Positions 50,901 to 63,412 are shown, counted from the stretch's first letter. The stretch is DNA of 64,000 bases from Nannobrachium achirus (GCA_963921795.1 OY997642.1:28420960-28484959), one strand, 5' to 3'. The notes: generated by a model from the sequence alone, not told the origin. Made by a program: numbers and translations.

Positions 50901-53900
50901 CAATACCCAACACAATCAGCGCCAGGTTCTACAGAACAGAAAATCTAGTTAGTTTATATTTTATACACAAATAAAGAGATGAGTCCAGCCAAGATTCAGC
51001 TGCTCTTGAAAGTGAATAATGCAATAGAAGTGGACTGACACAGTTGGTTTCAATGTGTGAACAATAACAGCATAGCTGAACATTGCAACCTGTATGGACT
51101 AGTTTGTAACTGGAATGACAAACTATCAGAGAAACAGCGGTTAGTTATCTAGCTAGTCAACAAAAAAGATATGTGTAAGATTTTTTTATTCCTTATTAAT
51201 CTTAGTATTATTATTGTTTCAATTTGGATAGTGGTCTAAACAGTAGATTGGATGTTGGCAAGGGTGTCACACGTCTCCTAGCAACAACAGCATGTTGAAA
51301 CTAAGGTCCACAAAGTGACAACACTCGTAATATTTACAGTAACTAACAAAAGCTCACCCTGAAGACAGGGATGTCTTGTGGTCCGAGAGCGTCGCTGACA
51401 GAGGGGTCATCCTCCGTTCCAGCCTGGACATGGAAGAGCAGGTAGGCTAAAGCATATACCGTAATGTTAGCCACCACTGTGAAGGCATATCTGCAGCACA
51501 GACACACGCAACAGACACGTTACAAATGCAACTAGTAACACATTAGATCAACACTCAAGACGTTACAAACTCTACCACTAATATGACACGTTACAGGTCA
51601 ACAGTACCTGTAAGCAGTGAGCTCTACTTTAGCGTGTTCACAGGTGACCAGCTCTGGTATGAGAGACAGGTGTGAGATCTGCGTAGCAGCCCAGCCAAAC
51701 TGGAATATGATGATGAACGGGATGAAGTAGATCGCTCGGACAATCTGAGGGGTCAGAGAGCCACAGCCAACACACTGGTTGAAGATGAAGGCAAAGGAAA
51801 GCACCACGCTCACCGTCCCTGGATAGGACACACACAAAAACAGTGTGCATGTATAAATAGACAATTAAAAATGGAATACTTAATTTTGTACAATCTGCTT
51901 TGTACTATTTTGGTTGAAAAAATGGTTGGAAAAACATTGAATGTACACACAGGAAAAGGTTCACCTTCCAGTCTCACACTCTCAATATAAAAGAACAATA
52001 ACTGGCTAAATAAAATCACAATCAGTGTATCTTCCAAAAATACTAATTTCAGTCAGTCAGACTGTAAGCGTGAACAACCAGTCTATACCAGACCAGTGAT
52101 CAAATGTATTTACATAACATGCTGACTTCTTGTCCATGGCAGTGTACTGTACAGTATGTCATGATAGAGGCTACTGTTATTTGTGCAATGATAAATGTTT
52201 AACTATGACATGACAAGTCTTCTAAAAGATACAAAATAAAGCTCTACCTTTACTAACACTACTGCATACATATACAGGTAGTTACTGACATCATTTCATG
52301 GTCACCTCACTAAGGCTGGTCTATTCCTTCTATTTAAAGAAAAAAGACTGAGATCCTGGATTACCGTAAATAGAGAGAGACTGAGCAGACAGACTCATTC
52401 ATTAATGTGTAACTCTACTAGTTAATGAATTGAACATACACATGATGGATTGTCAGTCAAGCCATCAATCAATCAGACTTACCCACTAGGTGCCATGTCT
52501 TCCTCTTGCCGTAGTTTCCACAGCCTGGGGTTCTGTCTGACTCATAGCCAATGAGAGGAGTGCAGATGCCATCAGCTACTTGGCCAATGAGTAACAGCAC
52601 ACCTGCACCACAGAGAGACATTTATAAATGAAAACAACTCATGACCATCTTACATGTTTGATCATGCATCAGGCATCAGTGCTACATGAAGCAAATACAG
52701 CTATCTGCCTCACCATGAATAGTGAAGGACACCCTCCCTCTTGTATGTAGAAATTGTTCAATAAAGGATGTAGAGCTATCGTGCATGTTAGTGTAAGCCA
52801 CACAGAATAACGGGCGGTTACTATTTTAGAACAATTCAGCTTTGGGACAGACACAATATCGGGCAATTGGTGGAAAGAATGCAATGATTCCCTAGGCCAC
52901 ATGAGAACATTATACATTTACTGTAGTAGGATGGACAGGAACTGCATGTAATGCTGTGCAGATCTGTTTAAATTCCCAGGTCATCGTAAACAGGTCGAAG
53001 ACACTTTCAGATGTAGTTATTTATTTTGTTGGCCTTTTCTCTTCATGTGATGTGGTAAGGCCGAGAATGACGTTAGGTTACATTTGCTGTATTTCCATTT
53101 GCCTCTGTATCCATGCCGCCTTGGGGAATTCAATCGTGTGTGAAATCCCGGTGTTATTTTTGTTTTCCCTTTCGTTTTTCTGACAATATCTGCTGCATAG
53201 TACTGTGTTCTATCTGTCTGCCATTCAATGTTATATGAGTTAAAGAGAATGATCTCAATGGAAATAAGACTTGCTTTACCAGAGTTTCCTTTTAGTTGAC
53301 CTTGTATCAGTGAACTGAAACTGTACCTTTTCCAATGCAAAGCTTCTAATAAATACTTAAATCAATCAAAAAAAGCACAGGATGAGGATGGTCTACCCTC
53401 TTCTAGCACCTTGCCTCCTTCCTTATGTTATCATAGATGTGTTGTTGGGTTTAGTGAACTACACAACCTCTAGGAGCTGCTAGGGGGCTTTAAGACTCTT
53501 ATGTCTGTTTTTCTAATTATCTAATATGAAATATGCTTCGTATCAAAAGTGAAAGCAATTGCTATTAAAAAAGTATAATCAGCCAGACTTCTCTCTCTCT
53601 CTCTGAGTTTTATGACGTTTATGCTGTATGCATGGTACCATGCAGTTACAAAAAGTGTTCTTCAAACCAACAAAAATGCTGTTTTGATGACAAATAATTT
53701 AGAAGCTGGAAAGGAAACCATACGAATACCGGAATAATTTGTTTTAGTCTGATCATGCCAGGCTATCAACTGTGTGGGTAGATTCAGAATCAGATTAACT
53801 TTATTGCCAGTTACAGACTACAGTAGATGCACTGGTTGGGTACAAAAGTGTGAAAACATACACATACAGTATGCTCTGAAGCTCCACTACAAATAAAAAC

Positions 53901-54504
53901 ACAATGAAAGATAGAAAGGTAGATAGAATGATGGAATGTCATTCCTCATGCTAGACAAGACAACATTTCAGCCATAAGAATTCCTCTCCTCTAAAGCATG
54001 GTCATGGGTCAGGTCAGGGTGATATTTATTGCATCTGACTGCTTGTCATTCTCATTCTGCTGACAAGGGGTATTTGTTTCCTTTGGCTTAGAATGTCAAT
54101 GCAACAAGTAGCTATTTTGAGGGGCATAAGTTAATGAATTGGAGAAAAAACTAAACAAATATTGCAGTGTATTAGAAATTCAAACTCAAGCCTAAATAGC
54201 CTAAATAACATTTTCAGTAAAGGTTATGTAGGCTTACTTAGACACTTGCCTCTCCATTCACACTATTTATCAATCAACAGAGACAGAATAGTTGCATTTG
54301 GTTTCATTTGTAATTGTTCAACACATTTAACAACATATTTTACAAGGTTAACTTACCCGCATATTCATTGGTTAATCCCAGTACTGAATGATAGTACACC
54401 AGCAGGTAGGTGAACCACATAGAAGCACACAGGTCGTTCAGAAAGTGTCCCACCGCATAGCTGAGCCGTTTACAGACAGTCAGGGACCTCTCGGTATCAG
54501 ACAT
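47939..54504 (-). CDS. mfsd12: MFSD12, lysosomal/melanosomal transporter (11 exons, complete CDS)
   Basis: Major facilitator superfamily protein that in mammals is needed for cysteine import into lysosomes and melanosomes and influences pigmentation. Exons in transcript order: 54504-54357, 52602-52483, 51818-51608, 51490-51358, 50928-50698, 50456-50364, 50186-50094, 49922-49752, 48512-48418, 48245-48115, 48024-47939. Phases agree and give 503 aa. Recognisable: [19 protein letters not shown] in helix 1, [43 protein letters not shown] and [12 protein letters not shown]. The central loop has a run of glutamates followed by ERKPLL, an acidic dileucine signal of the kind that sends proteins to lysosomes. 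The tail is acidic and Ser-rich ([11 protein letters not shown]) and ends GGRIN. The start is the ATG at 54504; the frame continues upstream only through a TTG. Whether this is an a or b paralogue is not decided. Confidence 0.95.
48330..48402. repeat. GT/GAGT microsatellite beside an mfsd12 splice donor
   Basis: Plus-strand (TG)n with GAGTGT interruptions. In mfsd12 sense it is a CA-rich tract beginning about 10 bases after the donor of exon 48512-48418. Confidence 0.9.
49386..49456. mobile_element. Minimal Tc1-like foldback in mfsd12 intron
   Basis: TACCCTACCAGTCAAAGGTT and GGATACAGC are followed by the inverse GCTGTGTCCAAACTTTTGAC and TGGTAGGGTA. CCAGTCAAAAGTTTGGAC is a terminal repeat known from teleost Tc1-like elements; here the two ends lie almost back to back. 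Confidence 0.65.
52603..54356 (-). other. mfsd12 intron 1
   Basis: Holds a LINE-type 3' tail at about 53060-53375 (ending CTGTACCTTTTCCAATGCAA, AATAAATAC and a short AATC tail) and a common teleost repeat fragment at 53783-53835 (GATTCAGAATCAGATTAACT, TTTATTGCCAG). No exon is recognised in the rest. Confidence 0.45.
53060..53375 (+). mobile_element. 3' part of a truncated non-LTR retrotransposon, copy 3
   Basis: The longest of three copies. The last 90 bases match 10215-10330 and 16180-16288. The upstream part ends with a short frame ([15 protein letters not shown]) that may be the last piece of a reverse-transcriptase protein, but this is too short to classify. Confidence 0.5.
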
Positions 54505-55521
54505 CTCGAGGTCTCTGGTCTGGGACAAAACTTACGACTTGAGGCACTGACAGATGCTGGTCCAACGGTCTTATGTTAATGACAACACAGAGTTGAATCA
54601 CAATCACAAGTTTCTGTTCCTTAATTTACACTGTTCCCGTATTAGCCGCTTTTAAATCCATTTTTATCTACGATGACTTAACTCCGCCGTCACGTAAAAA
54701 GAAGTGCCATGTCCCTGCGATGCGACAAAGATCATTCGTCATAATGTGTTAAATTTGATGAGTCAGATCCCTCCTTGGAAGCAGTCAGGTGATGACTGGA
54801 GCCAGGAGAAGCATTTGGAGCAATAAAAACCGAAACTGCACTGGTGTGAAAGACTGAAAGTAGAAGTACAGTAGCCTCTAATGCGCGCTACATTGTTGTT
54901 AGATCAGTCTTTTACATCACCTACAAATCCAACGTAAATATAACGAAGTGTGGAACCTGTTCATGCTCTCCATTCTGTCCGTAGCGACCGGCGTATTAAT
55001 GAAATAAACACGAGACAAACGTTCCATTAACGCACAAATTCCACACTTTCCGCAGCATCGAGTCATCGACCTATGTAATGCCCGTGAATGACAGGTGATG
55101 TAGTGCTATCAATAAATCGATGTCTGTCTGTGTGGCATGTACTTTGTTATTTAACGTTAAATAACAGCAGAAACATCCAAAGGAATCTCCATCCCATAGC
55201 CTGGCTGGAGTCAAGCCATTGTTTATTGGCTAGTGGTTGTCAGGCAGCCGGTGACGCAATACGCTTCCGTAAAAAGAATAGCAGACTACAATTTCTACTT
55301 TACTACTACTACAATAAACATTTGTATTTATTTATTAACAAAAAAAAGGCTTTTTATATTTGTTTTGCAAAGTAAGCGACGTTGAGAAACCTAAATATAA
55401 ATAGGCTAGTATAATAGCTGGCACCAATCCTCCGGCCTATGGGATCTAGAAGGTCACAGCTGACGTAGGGGGGAAAAACAATGCAAATAACCAATAACAG
55501 CGGCATACTGGGTGCCTGCAC

Positions 55522-55529
55522 TCACGTGA
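55522..55529 (-). promoter_or_regulatory. Palindromic E-box TCACGTGA upstream of mfsd12
   Basis: TCACGTGA is the core bound by MITF and TFEB family factors (M-box / CLEAR element), which drive melanosome and lysosome genes. It lies about 1.0 kb upstream of the mfsd12 start codon. Function is inferred from the motif and the job of the neighbouring gene. Confidence 0.35.
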
Positions 55530-55876
55530 CTCCGGAATGATCCACATCTGCAATAAAACAATGCAATTGAATTGACTTAAGATCCGATTCAATTATTAGA
55601 AATCCAATCTAAGAGTTAAATCATGTATTTCTCTCTTCAAAGCCGTTTCAAATACTTTCGTCAGTACTCAGGTTAGTAGGCCTACAGATAACTTATCAAT
55701 AGTTTTAGTCCAAATTAAAGATAAGGGACCATTTGGTTTTTCATTCATAGTCCTCTCCAAACTCTGGCAGACCTCATCAGTGCAAAGAAAATATCACCTC
55801 AGTGGCTTCTCTTCAGTCAACCAACCGCTTCTTAATTTTGTAATCTGACATTTATGAATCAACTGCTAAAAGCATC

Positions 55877-56472
55877 TTAAAGGGATATTCCACTTTCAAA
55901 ATAACTTTTGGTCATTTTATCATCTAATCAGGCTTTTGGGAACACATTCAGTATTTAGATATTTGATATTCATTTCCCCCCATTTCCCACTTCCAGGACC
56001 TTCCTATACAAACCCATTATAACTTAAAACTCCATTTTAACCATGATAGATTCAATGAAAACACTTGTCCTTTTTTCTGGTGACTCCTGACACCCTCTGA
56101 ATATGTGAGCAGGCCGTGTTTTTTCGATAACATTTTTCATTGATTTCTATAAATTGTTTGGGGTAAGTATTAAATACAATGAAAGATTATAAAAAAAAAT
56201 GAAAAAGTTATCGAAAAAACATGGCCTGCTCACATATTCGGAGGGTATCAGGAGTCACCAGAAAAAATGACAGTTGTTTTCATTGAATCTATCATGGTTA
56301 AAATGGAGTTTGAAGTTATGATGGGTTTGTATAGGAAGGTCCTGGAAGTGGGAAAATGGGGGGAAATGAATATCAAATATATAAATACTGGATGAAGAAA
56401 TTCAAAAACTGTCCTGGGTGTTCCCAAAAACCTGATTAGATGATGAAATGACCAAAGTGAAATATACCTTTA
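55877..56472. mobile_element. 600-bp foldback element (TTAAAGG ends)
   Basis: Arms of about 270 bp are inverse copies: TTAAAGGGATATTCCACTTT at the left end against AAAGTGAAATATACCTTTAA at the right; further in, TTCCTATACAAACCCATTAT pairs with 56316-56335. TTAA at both ends would fit a piggyBac-type target, which is a guess. No coding capacity. Confidence 0.75.
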
Positions 56473-56814
56473 ACAACTTTTAGTATGGTCAGCAGAGTAA
56501 ACTGTGAGTTGAGTTTGCTGTTATTCCCCGAAATAAAACAAATATATAGGCTATAACACATTTTCTTTCATTCAGTTGTTTTAATGGAGTTATCTGGCAG
56601 ACATTAAATCCTCCAACCCAGAGAGACAGAGGACAAACAAAAACAAAACAGAAAATTAAAAAGACAAGTTATTTAAAAAAAATAAAATTTGAGGAACTCA
56701 CTAGAAGCTACTGAAAACAAAAAATGTTTTCCAACAACTCAAAACAGCGGAAGGAAGCAACGCCTAGTTCAGACCATCAGTGTCCCAACTTCTCCCAAGT
56801 ACTCAAAACATCCC

Positions 56815-57510
56815 TGGGCCTGTTTCATGAAACCTAGATCAGGTCTAAAGCCTGGATTTATCAGATATCCTGGATTAAATTAGCCACGATCAGTGCTTAA
56901 TCGGTTCAATGAAAGCTGAATTATCTCGGCAGATTAGCCTAGCCAGTTAACCTGGATATGTTAAACCAGGACTCCGTTTGTTTCATTAATGTTATTCCAC
57001 ATTCATTACCATGGAAATTAAACTGTGAAGTTAGCCTGCTCCGGACCAGGATAACAGCCAAGCTTTATTAATTCAGTCCCTTGTTCATCGCATTTTGTGA
57101 AATAGCGGTTAGTCCAATGACTCCAATCGTAAACCAATGATATGTTCTAATTACACTGCATTAAAATAAAAAAATAGAATAAGATATAATCAATTTAATT
57201 AGATTACTGAACTAGTGTGTGACCATGAATCATGATTGTTTCACAATGACTCATGTGATTTCATTGTCACTCGGTTATAGACACACTATAGCTTGTTGTT
57301 AGATGAGGGTTCCATGGTCTTTTCAAGGAATGCATGAACGCGCATTCAGCCTGGATTTACGATCCTGGCTCGACAAAGTCACTCCTTCTCAGCCTGGCTT
57401 GGCGTTAGTGGAACCAGGCTAAACCAGGCTGTACAGAGAAGACTTTGTCAAACCTGTATTTGGTTTAAATCCTGGATTATTTAATTCTGCCTTCGTGAAA
57501 CAGGCCCCCT
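56815..57510. mobile_element. Inverted-repeat MITE with GGGCCTGTTTCA ends
   Basis: Left GGGCCTGTTTCATGAAACC, right CTTCGTGAAACAGGCCCCC. The interior has repeated AAACCAGGCT / CCTGGATTA motifs. These ends are common in fish MITEs. No coding capacity. Confidence 0.65.
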
Positions 57511-57519
57511 GTCACCTCT

Positions 57520-58723
57520 GTGTGCCTCAATAAGGAAGGAGTTCCTAGAAACATACACCAAGCTTCTGTTTCTGATTGGTTGCTGCCATGTCTTGCCACA
57601 AACTTGAGAAAAGTTAAGCTTGAATCAACTTTTCTCCTCTCCGGACAAAGCATGGAATGGAACCAAACCGCTTTCTCAGAAAGCGGAATTCCAGTGAAGG
57701 TCTGAACTAGGTATAAGGGTTCCAAATTGTAGACCGTTTTTGTTTTTAAATTACAAAAGAAAAGAGGGCATAGATAGAACCTTTTACATGTTTTTTTAAA
57801 CGTCTGAATCGGGTAGACATGAGATTTCCATCTCAGGGTGAATGTAACTTCAGGAAATATACTTAGCCTGTTGCGTCGCAGCAACAGACCAAGCCGCTCC
57901 CAAAATAAAAACAACAGACTGTGTGTGGGAGCTGCATCCAAAGAAATGTCTCTTTGTAATGACCAGCTCCAGACAATGTTTGTCTGTACGCATATGCATC
58001 TGTGTATGCATTTGCATCATCCAGTCTCAGAATTCCTCTTCTCCTGTTGATCCGTCCATCCATTAGAAACACACCTGTCCCACTCCTCTCCCACCTTATG
58101 TCTAATGAACCAGCCGATCTGATAGCCAACAGGCTAGTCAAACACATGCCAGCTAAAAAGGCAAGTCAACAAACAGGCTAGCTGCAAGGTTGCCAGCTAA
58201 ACAGTTTGCAAGTCACCAATTCCATTGTGGTCCCAATAATAAGTTCCACTGCTGCATTTGCATTGATCCAGTTCATTATCTATATTCAACCTGGTCAGAG
58301 CCATAAATACATAAGAGTTCCTTTCTAAGACATGCTGTGCTCACTGCTAGTATAGCTAGCATACATTTAAGGTCCACTGGAGTCCAGAGGCACATCAGAC
58401 GAGCAGACCCACGCTGTCTGTCCTGCTTCTGAAGGGTTCTATTATGGTCCGACCCTGTTCGGGCAAGCACACAGCAGACCAGAATAGATTGAACCAGACT
58501 AAACTAGGAAGCGCATCCTTCTGTCTGGCTGTGCTGCTGACCTCTGGTCCAGAACACACCAGCCAACCGCTGCTTAGACTACAAGACACTCCAACAGCGG
58601 AGGAGAGGGTGGTAGGGTGATAGAGAGGAGGGGAGGGTGTGAAGTGTTGTGGTTGAGTGAGAGCAAGAAAGCCAAGAGGAGACAAAGAGAGCGGAGTTGT
58701 GTCGTCTCTCATCTCCCTCATTT
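57520..58723 (-). other. Probable 3' UTR of csnk1g2
   Basis: Follows the csnk1g2 stop codon on the minus strand. The frame that runs on past the stop when the last exon is read out of phase is not coding. No clear AATAAA was found close by on this strand, so the end of the UTR is not fixed. Confidence 0.4.
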
Positions 58724-61700
58724 TCACTTGTGTCTCTGGAGAGCTTTCCTCTTCCTCCTCTTGAAAAAACAGCAGCACCTGAAAAACACAAACATTCAAA
58801 CTAAGAAACAATTTCACCCTGGCATCCCAATTTTGTGCACATTATTATTGGCTAACAAAATTGAATAATAAAACAAAAAGAGAGAAAATAGCAGACATAC
58901 TGGTCCTTGATTATGATTCAAAGCCATTATAAAATGCTCAAAGGGGTCTTCAACAGGGGGTCTGGGACCCATAGGGGGTCCTCAGAGTTACTACAGGAGG
59001 GCTGCCCAATCTTTGTGTGAAAGGTCCCCCCCCCCCTTACTTTAAAAATAATGTGTTAACAAACAACCCTGGTGAGTACTGTCAAACAAGTCTATGAAGC
59101 CATCTATGAATGAGTTTAATCTGCAACTCAATTTTACAGTATACTGTATATCATGTAGTGGGGGTGCCTGCTCCGTCTCTCTCTCAGCTATGGGGGCCTT
59201 GGCCTGAAAAACATTAAAGACCCCTGCTCTATAAACACATCTGTGACTGCATGTCCTGCCCCTTGCTCTTCTAAAAGTACTTATTGCGTTAATGAATGTC
59301 CAAATGCAATTATTATTTCTGTTGTGTGAAGAGTGGTTGAACTTGTCTACGATTGTGCCTGTGTGCGTTTGTCCTTACTTGGTCTCATCAGCCACTTCTA
59401 CCTCAGCGTTGGCTGTGATTGGTGCGTTGGAGTGTCCCGCAGTAGGGTCATCTGTGTTTAGCTCCCCATTGGTGGAACTCATCACCTGCAATTGGACAGG
59501 GGAGGGGTGAGAGGACCGATGTTGAGTCATGAAGTGAGGTGTATGAACGCTGCCCAAAACCTTTCCATGAGACAGAGTGGTCTGGTGGTGAATAAAATGT
59601 TCAGCTCTCCAAAGATTTGTTTTTATTTCTGGAGCTGAATGTGATCTGATTGCCTATATGGGTGTCACTGTAATAGGTACTGTTGGAGAAATATTTAGAT
59701 TTTAGTTCAAAAATATCTTGATCATAAGCCAAGTCTTGGCTTTCATTATTTGTAAATACTGTGTTGCAATTCAGACAATTTAATGTAAAAGTAAAAAAAT
59801 AAGATGAGTTATCTCATCTTAAGAATGAGTGTTATTGTGAGTGTCAATAATACACACATACTGTATGCTTATGGGTGTTTGCTTTCACTCTTTCCTTGTT
59901 TTGGAAAATGTCAAATAAACGCGTGGACGTAAGCGTGTTACAGGATACACAATCAATAGATTCCACTGGGGAGGAAAAAGAGAGAAGATGCTTAAATGTG
60001 AACAGTGTGAGTTGCTCTGGATGTGCAGTGAATACAACTCATACAAAACACATCATTTTATACTTTGGGGTTGCTTTTAAAAGTTTTGGTGGCAGTTTGT
60101 AAATGCAGTCCAAAAACAATATTGATGAGGTTAGAAAGATAATAATGTCCTCTTTAATATGAAAATGGATTTTAAGCAACATAGGACTGTTTTCAGAGGA
60201 GCGTCATTGTGTAAGCATTGACAACTGGTGACCTGGGTCATTTTTACGTCATCTCTTAGTTGGACAGATTTTGGCAACAAATACATGCTGGAACAATCTC
60301 GCTGTGGCAACTGTACTCATCTCTTCTACCTGCCACTTCCATTAGTTTAACCACCAATTTTAAAGATTCAACTAACAGTCTCTCACACTTATAGACCCCC
60401 ACTCCTCCAACAAGTGTTCTGTTCAACCTCCAATCATCTCCATCGTTCACTCTTCCCTTTGTGATAGACACAGACAGGAGTGTATTCCAACCATAAACTG
60501 ATGACTGAATGGTGGCTGGTACTATAATTATCTACAGTGGCAACCTAATCTGCCCAAGTGCTCGAGCAAGACACTGAACCATAGACAGTAAACAAAATTA
60601 AATAAAAAAAATCGACAGAGCCACGCCATTGGTTTCTACAGACCGTAAATTAAGCCTATTTTTCCACAAATGCAAATCTGCCATCTTTCTATAGACCCGT
60701 TTCTTGTTTACAAACATTGAGACTAAATGCGCAGCTGAATGTATCATGTAATCAATTCCCACCAATCCCCAAACCTGTTGTTTTGGGGAGCGCTGCATGG
60801 TTTCTATTTATTGGCTAATTTTGGTACCGACCCATCAGTGTGACGTGGAGCAGAAACCCGTCTATATCCGCTCCAGAAATGGTACCCAATGAATGCTATT
60901 GGCTGGAAGGCGGGTCTTCACTCTGTATAGCCAATACAAAGCCTAGAAACATAACCTACTTTATAATTACTTTTCATATTAACGTGACCATGATTCACTA
61001 AACACATTATCATGATGATTTAAAAAAGACTTTAAACTAGCGACTGAAGACATTAAGTGTTAATGAAAAGGTTTATTAAGATAAGAAAATAAAGTGTAAA
61101 GATCGCCAAATCCTCAGACATTACATTGGTTTTCTGGTACCAGTAGAAGGTGAAATAGCGACATCTGCTGGGCCATTAATTGGAACAGCAGCTTCAATGA
61201 GAACCCAGAAGCAAAAGGAACTTGCCCCTTGCACTGAACCTCAAAGGTTAACACTGTGGCCGACCCTGTGCTCTAACTTCTCAGATGCATGTCTCAGATG
61301 CAAATACATTTTAATTAACTTAAATGGCAAAACGATTTTCCTTCATTTGTCTCTCTTGTAAAACAGACAAGAAGGGAGCAAGCAAGAAGATAAAAATTCA
61401 TTCATTCCGCTTGCCTGTCCTAAAAGGAGGACAGGCAAGCGGAGATGAAGACAATATATGCACCCCGTCTGGATTCACATGCAATTTTATCAAATCCAAA
61501 AAGAACGATTTTTCTAATGATAGACATTTTCTATCAGTCCGTCAACTTCAGCATCTACTGTTGCTGTGCCCTGGAGCAAGGCATGCTCAGTGGTCAACAC
61601 TGTGGTCTTACCAGGTGTGAATACAACCGAATACACCTTTGGGTTGGTATTTAACACCCACACACAATGACACACTCCTAAATGACCCCAACAGCTAGAC

Positions 61701-62808
61701 ATACGTGAAGTCAGTCCAGCTGCAGAGACAAAGAGGGGCATGCAGACAGACAAGACGGAAAAGGTAGACAGAGACAGACCCTCCCAGTACCTGGACAGAG
61801 CCTCCCAGCCTATCAGCAGTGAGATGGGAGCCCAGCAACTCTCGATTGGTCACTGGAGTGGGCTGAGACTCACTGCCTTTCCCCTCTGGAGACTAGAGGT
61901 GACAGGACGTCAGTAGAACGAGTGTGGGAGAAAGGTGGGAAAGGAGGGGGTGTGGGGGCGAGGAGGAGATAAGGTGAAGGGGGTGAGGTGATGGGAGGGA
62001 AGAAATGTGGGATAGACGTTGAAAGTAAACGTGAGGAAAGGAAGGATAAAGAGGGCATGGATAAGTAGACAAAAGCAAGGGAGTAAAAGCAAAGCATGGG
62101 AAAAATAAAGACGAGTCAAGGAATGGTGGTAGTGTATGAGGAAACAGAAGAGGAAGAACGGGTTTAGAGAAGATATTTGGTGTAGATGCTACAGGAGGGT
62201 GTGCGCGTTGAAAGTGTGCGCAAATAATCAAGAGTGCATGGGAGGGTGTGCACGTGAGAGAGCCCCATGCAAAGACAGAGGAAGGAGAAGAAAGAGAACA
62301 GGTGGTCCTGTTCATTCTATGCACTACTTTCCCTCAACTGTCAATGACCTGGATTGTTAATTGATGAAGTGCGGTCCTGATTGTGAAAAAGTACAGCCAC
62401 ATATTCGGGCTGAGTCAGTATCTAACCGGATAGTATGTTGTCCACATAATCACAACATCCTCTTCAATTCCAGCCGGAGGCCTACTTCGCTCATCGTTCC
62501 CTCCTCTCTACCCTCGGCTTCTTGTCACATTATTCTCTTCAATCTAAATTAAGAAAGAACCCCCCACCATCCCCGCTAACTAACCACATTTTAATGAGCC
62601 TAGATCCCCGATAAGCAAGTTATCCGGAACTCAGAAGTGAATCCCCTTGGCCTGTTTTTTTTTGTGTGCCGGTATGTTAATATACACGTACAAACCGTAT
62701 GTGTATGAGCATATTAGTATGCATGCATTGTGTGCGTGTTGTCTGTCTCTACTTCTACTTGTCTCTACCAAACGACACTCAACAGAGTGTCGTTTGGTTT
62801 GTGGTGAG

Positions 62809-62864
<56 letters not shown>

Positions 62865-63330
62865 TGCGTACCTGGTTTTTGGTCTGCTGTGGTGCTTTCT
62901 CTCGGCTACTGGTCTGAAGTGGAGTCTCGCTGGCCACTGGACCAATAGGAGTGGGCTAGACACACAGGAAATTAGGTCAGAGCTGGCAACCGCAATGGTC
63001 AATGAGTAATTAAAAAGTGGCATGTGGACATTTGATTATCTCTATGGGATTTATGAGTTATATGCTATTATTTTTTATTTTTTTTAACCTGCTGACCAAT
63101 AATATCATGTAATTTTTTTTTACGGGGCCAAAGCTCAGTTCACCATTTAATATAAAGTCACACACACACACACACACTCACCAGTGGCTTTCCAGTCCAG
63201 TCATACTGGTAGTCAAAGACATATCCATTCCTGTCAAAGAGGTCTGTGAAGAGCTTCCGAAGATAGTCATAGTCTGGCTTCTCAAAGAAGTCTAGCCGAC
63301 GCACATACCGTAGGTAGGTGGCCATCTCTT
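58724..63330 (-). CDS. csnk1g2: Casein kinase 1 gamma 2, C-terminal four coding exons (5' part outside window)
   Basis: Membrane-anchored Ser/Thr kinase of the CK1 gamma group, which phosphorylates LRP6 in Wnt signalling. Exons in transcript order: 63330-63182, 62955-62872, 59485-59379, 58778-58724; phases agree, and the first listed exon enters with one base from an exon beyond the window. The first exon encodes the end of the kinase domain ([19 protein letters not shown], then [14 protein letters not shown]). Then come a variable linker ([14 protein letters not shown]), [13 protein letters not shown] with [13 protein letters not shown], and the tail [17 protein letters not shown]. The three cysteines are the palmitoylation site that anchors CK1 gamma kinases. 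The SSTNGELN and SNAPIT blocks point to gamma 2 rather than gamma 1 or 3. The last exon must be read in the frame giving CCCFF; the overlapping longer frame is false. Confidence 0.93.
60505..60590 (+). mobile_element. SINE tail relic in csnk1g2 intron
   Basis: The segment CCCAAGTGCTCGAGCAAGAC, then ACTGAACC, resembles the conserved body of teleost tRNA-SINEs (CTTGAGCAAGGCAC). Short and degenerate. Confidence 0.35.
61408..61442. repeat. Perfect 15-bp-arm hairpin in csnk1g2 intron
   Basis: CCGCTTGCCTGTCC at the left pairs with GGACAGGCAAGCGG at the right across a short loop. No terminal repeats or known family are evident. Confidence 0.7.
62768..62797. repeat. Perfect 13-bp-arm hairpin near a csnk1g2 splice donor
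   Basis: CCAAACGACACTC and GAGTGTCGTTTGG are exact complements with a 4-nt loop (AACA). It lies beyond the dinucleotide tract that follows the donor of exon 62955-62872. Confidence 0.75.
62808..62870. repeat. GT/GCGT microsatellite directly after a csnk1g2 donor
   Basis: In csnk1g2 sense this reads GTACGCACGCACGCACG, then (CA)n, so the repeat itself forms positions +3 onward of the splice donor of exon 62955-62872. Confidence 0.9.
63158..63181. repeat. CA tract directly after a csnk1g2 donor
   Basis: In csnk1g2 sense the donor reads GTGAGTGTGTGTGTG, so the GT tract runs straight out of the 5' splice site of exon 63330-63182. Confidence 0.85.
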
Positions 63331-63333
63331 CTG

Positions 63334-63412
63334 TTGCACACGCGCACGCACACACGCACGCACACACACACACGCACGCACGCACACACGCGCACACACA
63401 CACACACACACA
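63334..63412. repeat. CA/CGCA tract upstream of a csnk1g2 acceptor
   Basis: In csnk1g2 sense a (TG)n/(TGCG)n tract runs to within a few bases of the acceptor GTGCAACAG of exon 63330-63182, in place of a normal pyrimidine tract. Confidence 0.9.

Larger units (their letters stand above)
59486..62871 (-). other. Large csnk1g2 intron
   Basis: Apart from the hairpin at 61408-61442, the SINE relic near 60505 and a purine-rich stretch at 61900-62300, no exon or repeat is recognised. Open frames in the purine-rich stretch show no protein family. Confidence 0.4.

Noticed and set aside
54505-54528. Longer mfsd12 start at 54528
   Set aside because: The upstream codon is TTG, not ATG. The ATG at 54504 opens a protein that fits the family.
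58395-58817. 140-codon frame reading through the last csnk1g2 exon
   Set aside because: It is out of phase with the upstream exon. The correct phase gives [17 protein letters not shown] and a stop at 58724.
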